From: Primulina eburnea
Lineage: Eukaryota > Streptophyta > Magnoliopsida > Lamiales > Gesneriaceae
Direction: 5' to 3'
Length of the DNA: 64,000 bases
Assembly: GCF_022965805.1 (NCBI RefSeq)
Contig: NC_133101.1
Coordinates: forward strand, 6,324,001-6,388,000
Part shown: piece after piece, positions 12,332 to 23,800 of the stretch
Numbering within the stretch: position 1 is the first letter of the stretch
How the letters are laid out: each line of letters opens with the position of its first letter
The notes under the pieces: generated by a model
The model's input: only the letters and a program-made list of their open reading frames with translations
Databases searched by the model: none
What the model was told of the DNA's origin: nothing
Program-made: the position numbers and the translations under genes

Positions 12332-13542
12332 TAGTTACAATTGAGTCTCGAATCCGAAAACCTATTCGATCTGATGGACTTTATATGTGTGAATGAATAC
12401 GGATCATTGGATGCAATGTTAAGCTAATCGGTATAATTGTCATGGAAATTGGTTTAGTTAATTTGATCATGACATGATATATAATTAAGGGAAAATTAGT
12501 AAATTTGGTCATTTTTTTATTTTTGAATTTTTTGTTATCTACATTGTTAAGTTCATTTTTCATCTGTTATATTTGCTTCTTTTGCAATTTAATCTTCTTA
12601 TTTTCGCATTATTCTAAGGTGACGCTGATGTGACATTGCCATGATATTGATATGTCCAATACCATATTAAAAATTCCATGAAAACATATTAAAATTACAA
12701 ATAAAAATACCAAAATTGTCAAAAATGAAATATACTAACATATAAAAGATCAAAATCACATAGAATAATACGGGAAAAGAAATTTTTTCCCTATAACAAA
12801 TACTGTCTATCAAATATATCTCGATAAGTAGAAAATACAATGGTATACTTAACCGATTAATTCTAAAATAATAAAGTATATATAATATTAATACACATAT
12901 TAAAATATAATGTATTAATGTTTAATTCACAACCTCAACTCATGATTTTCATTTTTCTAAATGAGTTGGTTCCTCCTCATTATTTACTCATTTCACTTCC
13001 TTAATTTTCTTAATTTGTTTCCTTATTTTATTCTTTATTGGTTACTCTTCTCCTACTATACATTCTTATTCCCATAAAATTTGAATTTTCTCTTGGTCAT
13101 TTTTTAATAGTTAATACTTACTAGGTATTAATTTTTGGATTAAACATTAAAAATTTTAAATTTTATATGAAAAAAGTTAAAAATTACAAAAAATTACATT
13201 TAATAAAATAACATATTCTAACTTCTTGAATGATATAATCATCCGCATAAAAAAAGAACTTCATCGTCTCTTTCAAAATTTTTTTTAATTTTAAATATCC
13301 TTTTGTAATTTTGGGTTCAAAATGTGAAACTAAAACTAAATATGAAATTTACAAAAAAATTGAGTTGTAACATATTTGTAACATATATTCCTAACATTTT
13401 TGTGTGAAACGTGATAATTTTAAAATAGAATTTAAAATGAGTAAAAATTGAAAGAAACAGTCTAGTTTTATTTTTTGTGGATGATTTAGCATTTATAAAG
13501 ATTTGGGACATATTTTTTGGAAAATTTAAATTCTTTGTAATT
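12332..13542. other. AT-rich intergenic DNA
   Basis: No gene is recognised. This is the empty flank into which the 12-kb Ty3/gypsy element inserted. Confidence 0.5.
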
Positions 13543-13547
13543 ATATC

Positions 13548-14122
13548 TGATGCCCCCAAAAGAATCCGGGCCCGGGTAAAGCTCCCGACCCAGAGGGTAC
13601 TTGAACTCGGGTGAGATGCGAGCAGGGAGGAGATCCCAAATTACGACTATATGCAGAGAACCGTTATGAAAGGTGGATCCCGGATCTTCAGATATCAGGC
13701 GAGTTATGCACTCAAGTGTCAGAAGAATTCCCAATGAACTACTCGGCAAGCCATCACCCGGGGTAAAAGCTTCCCAGTCCCAGAGACACCTCAGGGGCCC
13801 CCGGGTGGAAAGCACCCGGGAAAGAGGCTCAGTCTCTCCCTTACAGTCGCGTCTTCCGGAAATATCGGAACCCCTCATCCCACATTCTATGACAAGGTCA
13901 ACACTTAATACGTGGCCCACTATTTTACCACGTGGCCCACCATCCCGAATCGTGGCCACCACTGAACTTTGTGGGCAAGTCACCTACCTGACTCATCTAT
14001 AAATACCCTCTGTAGGTACTGCACAAGGATGTAACTCTTCTCTGGATATTCACAATCACTCACAAATATTCTTATTTTCTCTCTAAGTCTTCCTTTGCGT
14101 GCATCACTGACTTGAGCGTCGG
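13548..14122 (+). repeat. 5' LTR, truncated at its 3' side
   Basis: It matches the 3' LTR from TGATGCCCCC up to CTTGAGCGTCGG and then breaks off. The 3' LTR continues for another 219 bp (25405-25623), which this copy lacks. Directly after the break comes TCTGTGGGAAATCG, which resembles the sequence normally just downstream of the primer site (GGCGCCGTCTGTGGGAA in related elements). The deletion therefore removed the end of the LTR plus the primer-binding site. Confidence 0.85.
13998..14005 (+). promoter_or_regulatory. TATA box of the 5' LTR
   Basis: TATAAATA in the context ACTCATCTATAAATACC. The same box is at 25280-25287 in the 3' LTR. It lies upstream of the deletion, so the U3 promoter is intact while the rest of the LTR is partly missing. 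Confidence 0.7.
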
Positions 14123-14153
14123 TCTGTGGGAAATCGTAGCTAAAGACGTAGAT

Positions 14154-17100
14154 ATGGTTACCACTCGTAAAACTACCGGGAACCATTCTGGTCCTCACAA
14201 TCCTGAAGGAGGTCAAGAAAATCCACCGCCCAGTCACCTCCCAGAGGAGTTGTCTCAGTTAATAGCTGCTGCGGTCCAAAAAACCCTCGCCGAAAGGGCC
14301 CTACCTGAACCCAGCCAGTCAAAAGAAAATGAGGCAATGGGAGAATCTCCTCCCGAGAAAGAGAAAGACAGAGAGGAGAATTCCCAGGCGTTTTCCAAAG
14401 ATCCTAACCTCACTATGGCCCAGGAGCTGGAAGATTTGAAGAAGAAAGTGAAAGAGTTGGAAGCCAAAGCCGGGTCATCTCATATTTCAACCCCGGCTGG
14501 TTCCCATGGATGCCCCTTCTCCCTGGAGATTGTAAATGAGCCTCTCCCTGTTCATTTCAAAGCCACCAAGATCCGGGAGTATGATGGGAATTCAGACCCC
14601 GATGAACATCTCACCCTGTTTGAAAATATGGCAATGCTGCATTGCTATTCTGACAAAATCAAGTGCAAGGTATTCCTCACCACCCTGGTGGACTCTGCCC
14701 AGAGGTGGTTCGAGAAGTTGGAGCCCCGGAGCATACAATCTTTTGCAGGTTTCAGAGACACCTTCTTGCACCACTTTAGCAGCAGCAAGAGGTACAAGAA
14801 GACTGCTTTCAGCCTGTTCGAAATAAAGCAATCAGGTGATGAGTCTCTTCGGACGTACATTCGCCGGTTCAATAAAGCACCCTGGAGGTGCCGGCTTGTG
14901 CTCCTCAGACCAAAACTACAGCGTTCACGCAAGGACTCACGGAAGGAGATTTTTTCAGGTCCCTAGTGAAGAAGCAGCCTGGGAATTTTGAAGATCTGTT
15001 GTCCCGAGCAGAAAAATACATAAACATGGAGGAAGCACAGCGGCAGAAAAGGAAGTCCACCCACAGAGAAAGAAGTGACCGAGTTGGGAAAGTTGATGAC
15101 AACGCCCGGGGAAATAATCTTGGGCGTTTCTCTCGATACGCCCCCATGAAGCCGCACCGGGGGGAAGGAGTCCATCTGTGCGACGGTGATCGGGGAGCCA
15201 AGCTATACCGGTCACCTCCAAGCCTGCCACACACTCTCAAGATGTGCTCCTATCATGGAGAGTGTGCTCACAGCACGAGTGAGTGCCGGAGATTGAAGCG
15301 GGCCCCTTCCCAGTCGGGCCTTGGGGAACGAGCACAGTCAGAGAAGAAGTCCCGGGGACCACCGTGGGTAAATAGAGAGGCGGGGCATCGGCCGGGGGAT
15401 AAAGGTCCGGTCAGGCAAGAGAAGGATAACACTGGTCAAACGTCTCAGAACCGGGAGAATAAAGATCGGGGAGGATCACTAACACTTGGGGTGATTAAAA
15501 TGATCTCGGGGGGATCAACAGATGGAGACTCCAACCGGGCCAGGAAAGCACATTCCCGGCATGAGAGTTTTGGAGTGGATGATGCAGTAAGGAGTGAAGG
15601 GCCGGCTATTAGCTTTGGCCCCCGGGATCTTCAGGGAGTCAGCCTCCCACACAACGATGCTTTGGTCATCCAGGCAAAAGTGGCGAATTACGATATTCGC
15701 CGGGTTTTCGTCGATTCTGGAAGCTCGGTGAACATCATTTTTCAGGAGGCCCTGGACCAGATGAATTTGGAGGATTATCAGTTGCGGCCAGTAGAAACAG
15801 CCTTATTCGGATTTGCTGGCCACACTGTTTATCCTCGAGGGGAAATCACTCTGCCCCTCACACTGGGAGTCGAGGAGCTCAGAAAGACGCTAATGACGGT
15901 TTTCACCGTGGTAAATGTCCCTACCTCTTATAATATCATTTTGGGCAGGCCAGCTATGAACGCCCTTCGGGCCGTGGCCTCGGCTTACCACCAGAAGCTA
16001 AAGTTCCCGGTGGGGAACAGAATTGGAGAAGTAAGGGGGGACCAGCCATCCTCCCGCAAGTGCTATGCAGAAACTGTCAAGATCGAAAATAAAAGAGTCC
16101 GACGAGATGGAGAAAGCAGGAGGTCAGGGAAGGAGGAGGTGCATTCTATCCAACAGGTGCACATGGTGGAAGGTGAGGAGCAGGAAGAAGTAGGCGTCTT
16201 ACCCGGACAGCCCATGAAGACAACGAAAATAGCCCGAGATCTTGAGCCAGCCACCCGGGCCCAACTGCTACAATGCCTAGAGAAGAATGCGGACATTTTC
16301 GCATGGTCTTCATCAGAGTTGGTAGGGGTCTCCCCTCACGTGGCGGAACACCGGTTAAACATCATCCCGGGCTCCCGGGTGGTAAAACAGAGAAAGAGAC
16401 ACTTTGGTCCCGAAAAGGACAAGGTGATTGCTGGCCACGTGGAAGAGCTATTGAAAGCCGGACAGATCAGAGAGGTACAGTTTCCCACCTGGTTATCCAA
16501 CGTATTCTTGGTTCCCAAGTCAGCCGGCAAGTGGCGGATGCGTTTTGACTTCAGGGATCTGAATAAAGCTTGCCCAAAGGACTGCTACCCCCTGCCCTAG
16601 ATTGATCAGCTGGTGGACTCGACATCAGGGTATGAGTTGTTATGTTTCATGGATGCATACCAGGGGTATCATCAAATCCCCCTGGCCCGAGAAGACCAAG
16701 AGAAAGTTAGCTTCATTACTTCGGGGGGGACTTTCTGCTATGTGGTCATGCCCTTTGGTTTGAAGAATGCCGGGGCCACATACCAAAGGTTGATGGACCG
16801 GATATTCGCCAAGCAGACCGGGCGGAATATCGAAGTCTACGTAGATGATATCTTGGTGAAATCCCGGGCACACCCTGACTTCATCCCGGACCTCGAAGAG
16901 ACCTTCTCCACTCTTCGGGAGTATGGGGTGAAGCTGAACCCGGCCAAATGCACATTTGGGGTCAAGAGTGGCAAGTTCCTCGGGTTCATGGTCACCGAGA
17001 GAGGAATTGAAGTCAATCCGGAGAAATTCAGGTCTATCACTGAAATGACATCCCCAAAGTCAATCAAGGATGTACAGAGACTCACGGGAAAAATCGCCGC

Positions 17101-19335
17101 CCTGTCACGTTTCATTTCCCGGTTTGCACACCGGAGCTACCCTTTCTTTCAGGCTCTGAGGAGGGCCCAAAAATTTGGCTGGGATGAAAAATGTGAAAAG
17201 GCTTTCTAGGAATTGAAGAATCATTTGGCCGGGCTCCCTGTCCTTGAGAAGCCCGGACCCGGGGAGAAGCTTTGGGTATACCTTTCTGCCACTGAGCATG
17301 CTGTCAGCTCTGTACTGATCCGAGAAGAAGGTACTGATCAAAGGCCGGTCTATTATGTGAGTCATGCACTCAAAGGGCGCGAGATCAGATATACAGAAGT
17401 AGAGAAGGTGGCCCTTGCCCTGGTGATCACAGCACGAAAACTTCGCCCCTACTTCTTGTCTCATCCCTTCACTGTGCTGACCAATACCCTTCTAGGGAGA
17501 ATCATGACTCAGCCAGAGATCTCGGGAAGGTTGGTAAAGTGGACTGTGGAGTTGGGAGAGTATGACATCGAGTACCAGCCTCGGCGGGCCATTAAGGCCC
17601 AGGCCTTGTCAGATTTTGTCACCGAGATGGTTGTCCCCGATACCGTGGGGGTTTGGAGGATATTTGCAGACGGGGCTTCCTGCAAAAACGGCAGTGGTGT
17701 GGGAGTATGGCTGATATCACCCACCGAGGAAAAAATACGGCTGGCAGTTAGGTTGGACTTCCGGGCTTCTAACAATGAAGCCGAATATGAGGCTGTTATC
17801 GTCGGAATAAAAGCAGCCCGTAATGTTGGAGCTAACCAGGTCATTATTTACACGGATTCACAGCTGGTAGCCCAACAGGTAAAGGGAGTGTACGAGGTTC
17901 GGGAGGAGAAGTTTGTTAAATATCTAGCTATCATCAAGGAGTTATCCACACATTTCGTAAGTTGGAGCATAGAACAAATTCCCCGAGAGGAAAATACTGA
18001 AGCAGATGCCCTGGCGAAGATGGCAGCTTCGCTTTCCGATTACCAGGAGCCGGGCATATCTTATCACACTAACCTGGTATCTTCGGTGGATACCGGGACT
18101 CCTCGCGCCCGGGAAGATAACTGGACCACCCCCATCCTCGACTACATCTCCCAATCCTATCTGCCCGAGGATATCAAGGAGGCCAGTCAAATCAAGAGGA
18201 GGGCAGCACGGTTTGTTGTGATTGATGACCGTCTTTACCGGCGATCTTTCCAGGGCCCCCTTCTCAAGTGCATCGCCGGTGATGAATCCATTTATGTTCT
18301 AAGGGAGATCCACGAGGGCTGCTGCGGAGATCATATTGGAGCAACTTCCCTGGCTAGGAAGGCTTTGCTTGCCGGGTTCTGGTGGCCTACCATGCATCAA
18401 GATGCTGCCTGGGTAGTCCGCTCTTGCGAGGGATGCCAAAGGCATAGCAACGTTAACCACCACCCGATTGCCTTTATGAAGCCTATCTGGGCATCTTGTC
18501 CTTTTGACCAGTGGGGCCTGGATATTGTGGGATATTTTCCTGTGGCCCGAGCTCAGAAAAAATTCCTGCTGATAGGGATTGACTAATTCTCCAAATGGGT
18601 AGAGGCAGAACCCCTGGCCAAAATCACGGAGGAAGAAGTTCTTAAATTCCTATGGAAAAATATTGTCTGCCGATTCGGGATACCCCGGAAGCTTATATCT
18701 GACAATGGCAGGAAATTCCTGGGGAATAAAGTCAGAACTTGGTGTGAGGAGATGAAGATTACTCAGGCTTTTACCTTCGTTGCCTACCCACAGGCTAATG
18801 GACAGACCGAGGTAACCAACCGCACTATTGTCCAATCTCTCAGAGCCCGATTATTTGGAGTTGGTAAGGATTGGGTAGAGGAGCTGCCCAGTGTTCTTTG
18901 GGCATACGGACTACACCTCGAACAGCTACCAGGGAAACACCATTTAGCTTAGTGTATGGCTCTGAAGCAGTGCTCCCGGCTGAAATCGGGCAAACTTCAG
19001 CTCGGATAAAAACATATCCGGAAGACAATGATAACGCCCGTGCCAGTGAACTTGATCTCATCGAAGAAAGGAGAGAGAGAGCGGCAATCAGAATGGAGGC
19101 TTATCGGCGTCCGGTGATGAAAGCTTATAACCAGAGGGTCCGACACCGAGAATTCCAGATCGGAGATATGGTCCTCAAAAGAGCGAACCCGGCTGGAGAT
19201 GTTGGCAAACTTGATGCCCGATGGGAAGGACCCTACAAAGTGGTGCGCAGAGTCAGCTCGGGCACCTATTATCTTGAAGATGGGCAAGGCCGTCCTCTTA
19301 AAAGACCTTGGAATGCTCTCCATCTTAAGAAATAA
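14154..19335 (+). pseudogene. gag-pol polyprotein of the Ty3/gypsy element, broken
   Basis: The reading starts at ATG 14154 (MVTTRKTTGN). Domains in order: Gag with a retrotrans_gag-like core (about 14540-15040); a zinc-knuckle-like CSYHGECAHSTSEC (~15245); protease VDSGSSVNII (~15710); RT with FMDAYQGYHQI and catalytic YVDD (16838-16849); RT-linked RNase H (~17215-17600); a second, archaeal-type RNase H with FADGAS, EAEYEA, TDSQLV and EADALA (~17660-18020); integrase with an HHCC zinc finger (~18310-18450) and DDE residues in GLDIVG, SDNGR and NGQTEVTNR. It ends LHLKK. Breaks: a 1-base frameshift near 14880 in gag, stops at 16598 (TAG), 17207 (TAG) and 18584 (TAA, in the integrase core), and a 1-base frameshift near 18908. 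No chromodomain is seen. Function as an enzyme source is lost. Confidence 0.93.
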
Positions 19336-19413
19336 TTTTCTTAGAAACTCTTGTAAATTTATTAATTATTTGACAATAAAGGGAGATCAAGTTCTTGGGA
19401 AGAATATTCTTAA

Positions 19414-19620
19414 AGCCCGGTAGGTCCCGAACCCCGGCACATATAAAGGGCCCGGGTGATACCATGCCTCGGCTTCCCTTCAAATTATAAAGGGCCCGGG
19501 TGATACCATGCCCCGGCTTCCCTTCAAATTATTGAGGGCCCGGGTGATACCATGCCCCGGCTTCCCTTCCAATTAGTATTAAGGGCCCGGGTGATACTAT
19601 GCCCCGGCTTCCCTTCAATC
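19414..19620 (+). repeat. GC-rich tandem array 1 (CCCGGG-N9-GCCCCGGC)
   Basis: About five units of roughly 40-45 bp. The core is GGGCCCGGGTGATACCATG followed by CCCCGGCTTCCCTTC, separated by short AT spacers of varying length. The first unit (19414-19440) is divergent. The spacing of exactly nine bases between CCCGGG and GCCCCGGC is kept. It lies between the gag-pol stop and the 3' end of the large antisense gene. Confidence 0.85.
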
Positions 19621-19852
19621 TATTATCAAATCAGGGGGTCCGAAGTCTCGGTTGCCTAAGTTGATTAACCGTCGGTACTAAACAGTACTAAGTGTTATCA
19701 TTCAGATGTTATCATAACCAGGTTATCTTCCTACACTTGGCAAATTTTTCATATTCACAAGATAGCACGAAGACACCGGGGTGAATGGAAGATATCTCAT
19801 TAGATTAAGTAAAATTATTACAACTACCAGAAACAGAAAAAGTACTAAACAT

Positions 19853-22223
19853 CTAAGCGGCAGGCTCTGGCTCTGAGTCCTCTTCCGCCTCGGATTCTTC
19901 TTCGTCCGGGAGCTCAGCACCATCATTCGGCAAGGAGTTGACAGCCCGGGCCAAATCTAGCAGGCCTTTCTTCTCCAAAGGAAGAAGGCCGGCTTCTTTC
20001 ACCTGCTCTTTGCATTTATTAAAGCCCGCCTTGAAGTAGGGAAAGGCTTTATCTATCACTATCTGCTGGAACCCTGCAGTAGCGAGGAAAGAAGCCCGCC
20101 ACCCCTCCTCCAAGGTGGCCCGAGCCGCAAGATCCGCCTCCCGGGTTGCGAGAGTAACCTCCAGCTCACCCACCCTCTCGGTGACCATCACGAAATCATC
20201 CAGGGCAGCCCGGGCATCCAAATCTAGTTTCTCGGCCCGGGCCTCTGTCTTCTCCAGTTTAGCTTTCAGCGAAATGATCTCTGCCTGGGCCTCTTCGAGC
20301 TGAGCCTGCAGGAAATTTATGGTGGTGCCCTGGCCGAGGAGGGCCTCCTCATGAAGGTCTCTAATATGAGCCAAGCGTGCCAGGGCATCCTCATGAAGAG
20401 CCGTGGCGGAGGCGGCCCTTGCCTCTGTGCTCTTTTGCAAAGAGCCCATCTTCTCAAAGGCAGCTCTAGCCATCTGCCCACTCTGCAGATAAACGAAAAG
20501 TACATAAGGAAGAAAGCCTACCAATAGGGCAAAGAAACAAAGGTGGAAAAGAAGATACTTACAGCCAATATGAGGTTAAAGCTCTCCAGCATGAGATCTC
20601 CTGCCTTCGCAGTCTGAAAGATGGACTCTTCGGCAGGAGTCGCCACCCGCTTCAACAGTTGGAATCCCATCTTTGAGCTTCCAGCCGAGAATATAGTCTC
20701 GGGCACTGCAGGGGGGGTGGAAGTAGTGATAGAAGGGACCTGAGGAGGGTCGGCGGAAGACACTAGTGGGGCAGGCGCAGACCCCTGAGCCACCCGGGTA
20801 ATCACCCGGGGCTCAACACGGACAAGCTCTTTTGAATCTTTCCTTTTTTTGGTGGTCTGGAGGGGTTGGTCCGGGGACTCGTCCTCCTCCTCAATCAGGA
20901 TAATCCCATGCTCCTGGGACCCGAGGGCCTCGGCAGTCCGAACGCTCGGAGGAGTACAAGCCTGCCCACCCTCAGCAGGGGCCCGAGTCTCCTTTTCAGC
21001 AGGCACTGGGGGTGCCAGCCCCCCCTCGACCGGGTTTTTCAGTAGTCACCCGGGATGTAGACCCCTGGCGCTCCTTGGCCTTTCCCTCAGCAGCAGCGGC
21101 CTTCCGGGCAGCCTTCTTAGCTGCCCGTTCCTCAGCCAGCTTTTGGGCGAAAGCCTCTTTCATCTCGGCGTCTGCAGGAAATAAAACCACTCATCAGAAA
21201 CAAGTAAAGCAGAAAGTAAAGGAAGTACGATAATGGCTAAACAAGGAAACCTACCGGGGCGGGAGGCATCGAACTCCTCGATAATGCGGTCGGTAGGATC
21301 CCCCGCCCGGGGCTCAGCCCATAGGCCACCAGTAGCTTTTCACTAAGGAGGGCAGAGGAGTTATACACTTTACTACCTACCACCTCCTCACTTTGGGTGT
21401 AGGAGTCAAGTGTGCGATAATTTTCGGGCAGACCCGGTTGATGGGGAAGGGCAGAAATGAACCCAACCGGACATTCGGGGAGATGGGAGGGACGGATGTA
21501 AAAGAACCAGCGTTTCCACTCCTTGACGGAAGAGGGAATATCTCCGAAAAGTTTCTGATGAGACCGGATTTTGAAGGAAAAGGCGTAATCGCCAATATAG
21601 CAGATAAAGAAAAAATTAAAGAGGGAGGGCTCGAGGGTGATATCGGGATGCATAGACATCAGCGTAAAAAAGCAGGTCATCATCCTAATGGCATTAGGAT
21701 GAAATTGATTAAGAGGAATATCCAGAAGGGAAGATATCCCAATGAAGAAGGGATGAAAGGGAAACCTGAAGCCATTGGCCACCTGGTCCCGGAAGAAAGT
21801 AAGGTATCCTACTGGTGGTTGGTCAGCCCGGTTACTAGGGCCCGGGATGACAATATCATGGGTTGTGGGGATGGAACCAAGGAGGCGGATCTCCTCGGCA
21901 GATTTGGCTCGAAGGGAGCTTACCATGGTAGAAAACCATGGCAAGGGGCTAGGATCACCAGACCGGGCGGGAGAAGGAATAGCCCGGGCTGGGGGTTTTG
22001 AAGAGGTAGCCTTTTTCTTTTTCTTATGGGTGCTTGAAGGCCCAGTCCCAGGGGAAATTTTGGGTTTCTTAAGGGAAGGAGGAGAACAAGTTGGATTTTG
22101 GGGGCGATAGGTGGAAACAGGAGAGGCGGAAAGCGGGGAATTATCGCGCATGGCATCTGACTCAAAGTCTGAGGAGCCCCTGCGATTCTTATCCGATGTA
22201 GAAGAAGTGTTGGAAGAAGACAT
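19853..22223 (-). pseudogene. Antisense Transposase_28-like gene, 3 exons
   Basis: Exon 1 is 22223-21255, intron 21254-21172 (GTAGGT...CTGCAG), exon 2 21171-20563, intron 20562-20483 (GTAAGT...CTGCAG), exon 3 20482-19853. The N-terminus is Ser/Pro/Lys-rich (KKKKK near residue 65). Then comes a globular region (about 120-300) with PPVGYLTFFRDQVANGFRFP and HPNAIRMMTCFF, which I recognise as the plant 'putative gypsy type transposon' family (Pfam PF04195-like). Exon 2 is low-complexity. Exon 3 is an Ala/Glu-rich coiled coil ending in an acidic tail (EEESEAEEDSEPEPAA). The splice phases agree only if two 1-base frameshifts are allowed for: one in the G run at 21300-21304 (after LSPGRG) and one in the run at 21019-21025. 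It is therefore a spliced gene with recent breaks. Function is unknown; such antisense genes recur in Tat elements. Confidence 0.75.
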
Positions 22224-22363
22224 GATTATGAAAAGAAGAACTTACGCGGATGGGAGGAAGAATGGTAGTGGGAACACCGGGGAGTGATCGGAATTTTGGC
22301 AGAGTTGCAGACGCGGAAGCTTGGTTAAATTTGACAAAAGTAATGAAGGTTTGGGGAAGGAGG

Positions 22364-22371
22364 TATATATA
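22364..22371 (-). promoter_or_regulatory. TATA box of the large antisense gene
   Basis: TATATATA in the context CTCCTATATATACC on the minus strand, 141 bases upstream of the ATG at 22223. Further upstream, at 22459-22466 and 22485-22509, are the AGCCGTTG and GCACCTCGTAAGTTGT blocks that recur at identical distances upstream of the 23544 ORF. Confidence 0.6.
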
Positions 22372-22656
22372 GGAGTAGGGAAGTGATCCAGACCATCGAT
22401 CTAGCCATGATCCGAGGGTCCACATTGGCTTTGAAAGACGCACCGGATCATGGATCTTAGCCGTTGAAGTGGATAGGTATTAACGATCGGGATGCACCTC
22501 GTAAGTTGTGCAAGGCGCATGAAAGGACGTGTAATCATGAAGGGGTCAGACTTATCAGATCCTCGGGAGACGGAACACTGCCGACCGTTGGAAAGAAAAA
22601 GGGGGGCACGTATCATCCTGGCATCGTGCATATCATTCAAAAAAGATAATTGGCAT

Positions 22657-23052
22657 GTTACTTCAAGCCCGGGAGGTTTAAGGCCCCGGCGTGTTATTTT
22701 AAGCCCGGGAGGTTTAAGGTCCCGGCAAGTTATTTCAAGCCCGGGAGGTTTAAGGCCACGTTAAGTTATTTTAAGCCCAGGAGGTTTAAGGCCCCGGCAA
22801 GTTATTTCAAGCCCGGGAGGTTTAAGGCCCCGACAAGTTATTTCAAGCCAGGGAGATTTAAGGCCCCGGCAGGTTATTTCAAGCCCGGGAGATTTAAGGC
22901 CCCGGCAAGTTATTTGAAGCCCGGGAGGTTTGAGGCCCCGGCAGGTTATTTTAAGCCCGGGAGGTTTAAGACCCCGACAGGTTATTTCAAGCCCGGGAGG
23001 TTTTAGGCCCCGACAAATTATTTTTAGCCCGGGAGGTTTTAAACCCCGGTTT
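22657..23052. repeat. 36-bp tandem array 2, 11 units (CCCGGG-N9-GCCCCGGC)
   Basis: Eleven contiguous 36-bp units beginning GTTATTTCAAGCCCGGGAGG, each with CCCGGG-AGGTTTAAG-GCCCCGGC. Divergence is mostly single substitutions; the last unit is the most divergent. The unit length is a multiple of three and contains no stops, so the array is open on both strands, which I regard as chance rather than coding. It lies just downstream (64 bp) of the stop of the 23116-23544 ORF. Confidence 0.92.
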
Positions 23053-23115
23053 TTTACTTTAAAACCCATAAACTTGAAGGAAGTACACAAGCAAAGTGCG
23101 CAAAGTAAAATTTTA

Positions 23116-23544
23116 TTAATAGAATCGGTGAAATATTGCAGTGGCTAGCTTAGAGCCTACATGATCCTCCCACTCCGACATCCAGCTATGCAGCTCAGGG
23201 AAGGGAAGGTTGGCAAAGGACTCGGTAGCAGCAAGCTTGCGTAGCTGTTTCCACTCCTTCCGCAGCATTGCCTGCAGCAGAACTTGATCAGTGGCTAGCT
23301 CGGCCACGTGCGTCGCATAAAATATCCGTTTGTATCTCCTGGCCAGTGCTCTCTGTGGCCTGGTGAAAGCCAGACCATCTTGGACTGATTGCTCAAGATT
23401 ATGAATCTTATGCCAAGTGGACATGACTTTCGCCAGAATAAACTCCTCGATGGTCCTCTTCAACGACTCTAAATGAGCACGCGTAGAGGGTGGCAAGTGG
23501 CCATACGGGCTGCTGTTGACGGTAGTTTTGCTTGAACTCGGCAT
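23116..23544 (-). CDS. Antisense small ORF A, unknown family (142 aa)
   Basis: Starts at ATG 23544 (MPSSSKTTVNSS), 37 bases downstream of a TATA box. The protein is basic and probably helical: a disordered Ser-rich N-terminus (1-20), then helix-rich segments with FILAKVMSTWHKIHNLEQ, ALARRYKRIFYATHVAEL and QAMLRKEWKQLRKL, ending with a short FHRFY tail. I do not recognise a known domain. It is clearly a distant paralogue of the 24055-24474 ORF: both have a KV-(x)3-W pattern, a central basic helix, the MLRKE(W/L)K-L(R/K)-(K/R) motif and a following SF-(x)n-LxxW. The frame is intact, unlike the rest of the element. It could act in regulation or assembly of the element, but nothing in the sequence shows which. 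Confidence 0.6.
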   Translation of the reverse strand: MPSSSKTTVNSSPYGHLPPSTRAHLESLKRTIEEFILAKVMSTWHKIHNLEQSVQDGLAFTRPQRALARRYKRIFYATHVAELATDQVLLQAMLRKEWKQLRKLAATESFANLPFPELHSWMSEWEDHVGSKLATAIFHRFY

Positions 23545-23580
23545 GTTGAAACGATTGCTCTCACTTCGCCTTCATCTACG

Positions 23581-23726
23581 TATTTATAGGCAGAGGGTAG
23601 GTAGTCTGGAGGAAGCCGAAAAGTTTCCGACCATGCGAAACGACTCCGTATTTATGGAGGAGAGAGATTAATCGCAACCGTTGGCTTAAGCATACGTGTC
23701 TGATCAGGAAGCGCCTCGTAAATTGT
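23581..23726 (-). promoter_or_regulatory. Promoter region of antisense ORF A
   Basis: TATA box TATAAATA at 23588-23581 on the minus strand. AACCGTTG lies at 23676-23683 and GCGCCTCGTAAATTGT ends at 23726. The distances from TATA to these blocks equal those upstream of the 22223 gene (114 bases to the start of the GATC-(x)n-CCTCGTAA block, 26 between the two blocks), so the two promoters are duplicates. Confidence 0.6.
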
Positions 23727-23800
23727 TCCAACATAAAAATTTTATATGGTTATGACACCAGACCACAGACCGGGAAACCTTAGGAAATCGACATTGTGTG

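Noticed and set aside
13486..13983. A 165-codon minus-strand frame and matching plus frames in the LTRs (also 24815-25243)
   Set aside because: They lie wholly in LTR sequence, include the TATA region, and differ between the two LTR copies in ways that do not respect codons.
21393..22001. A 202-codon plus-strand frame opposite the antisense gene
   Set aside because: It is the complement of the Transposase_28-like exon, which has recognisable family blocks and splice sites on the minus strand.
22657..23052. CRISPR-like regular repeat
   Set aside because: Units are contiguous 36-mers with no unique spacers, inside a plant retrotransposon.
22650..23090. Repeat proteins (YFKPGRFKAPAS and GLKPPGLEITCR type) on both strands
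   Set aside because: The 36-bp unit is a multiple of three without stops, so both strands stay open by arithmetic. No start context or conservation of frame is apparent.
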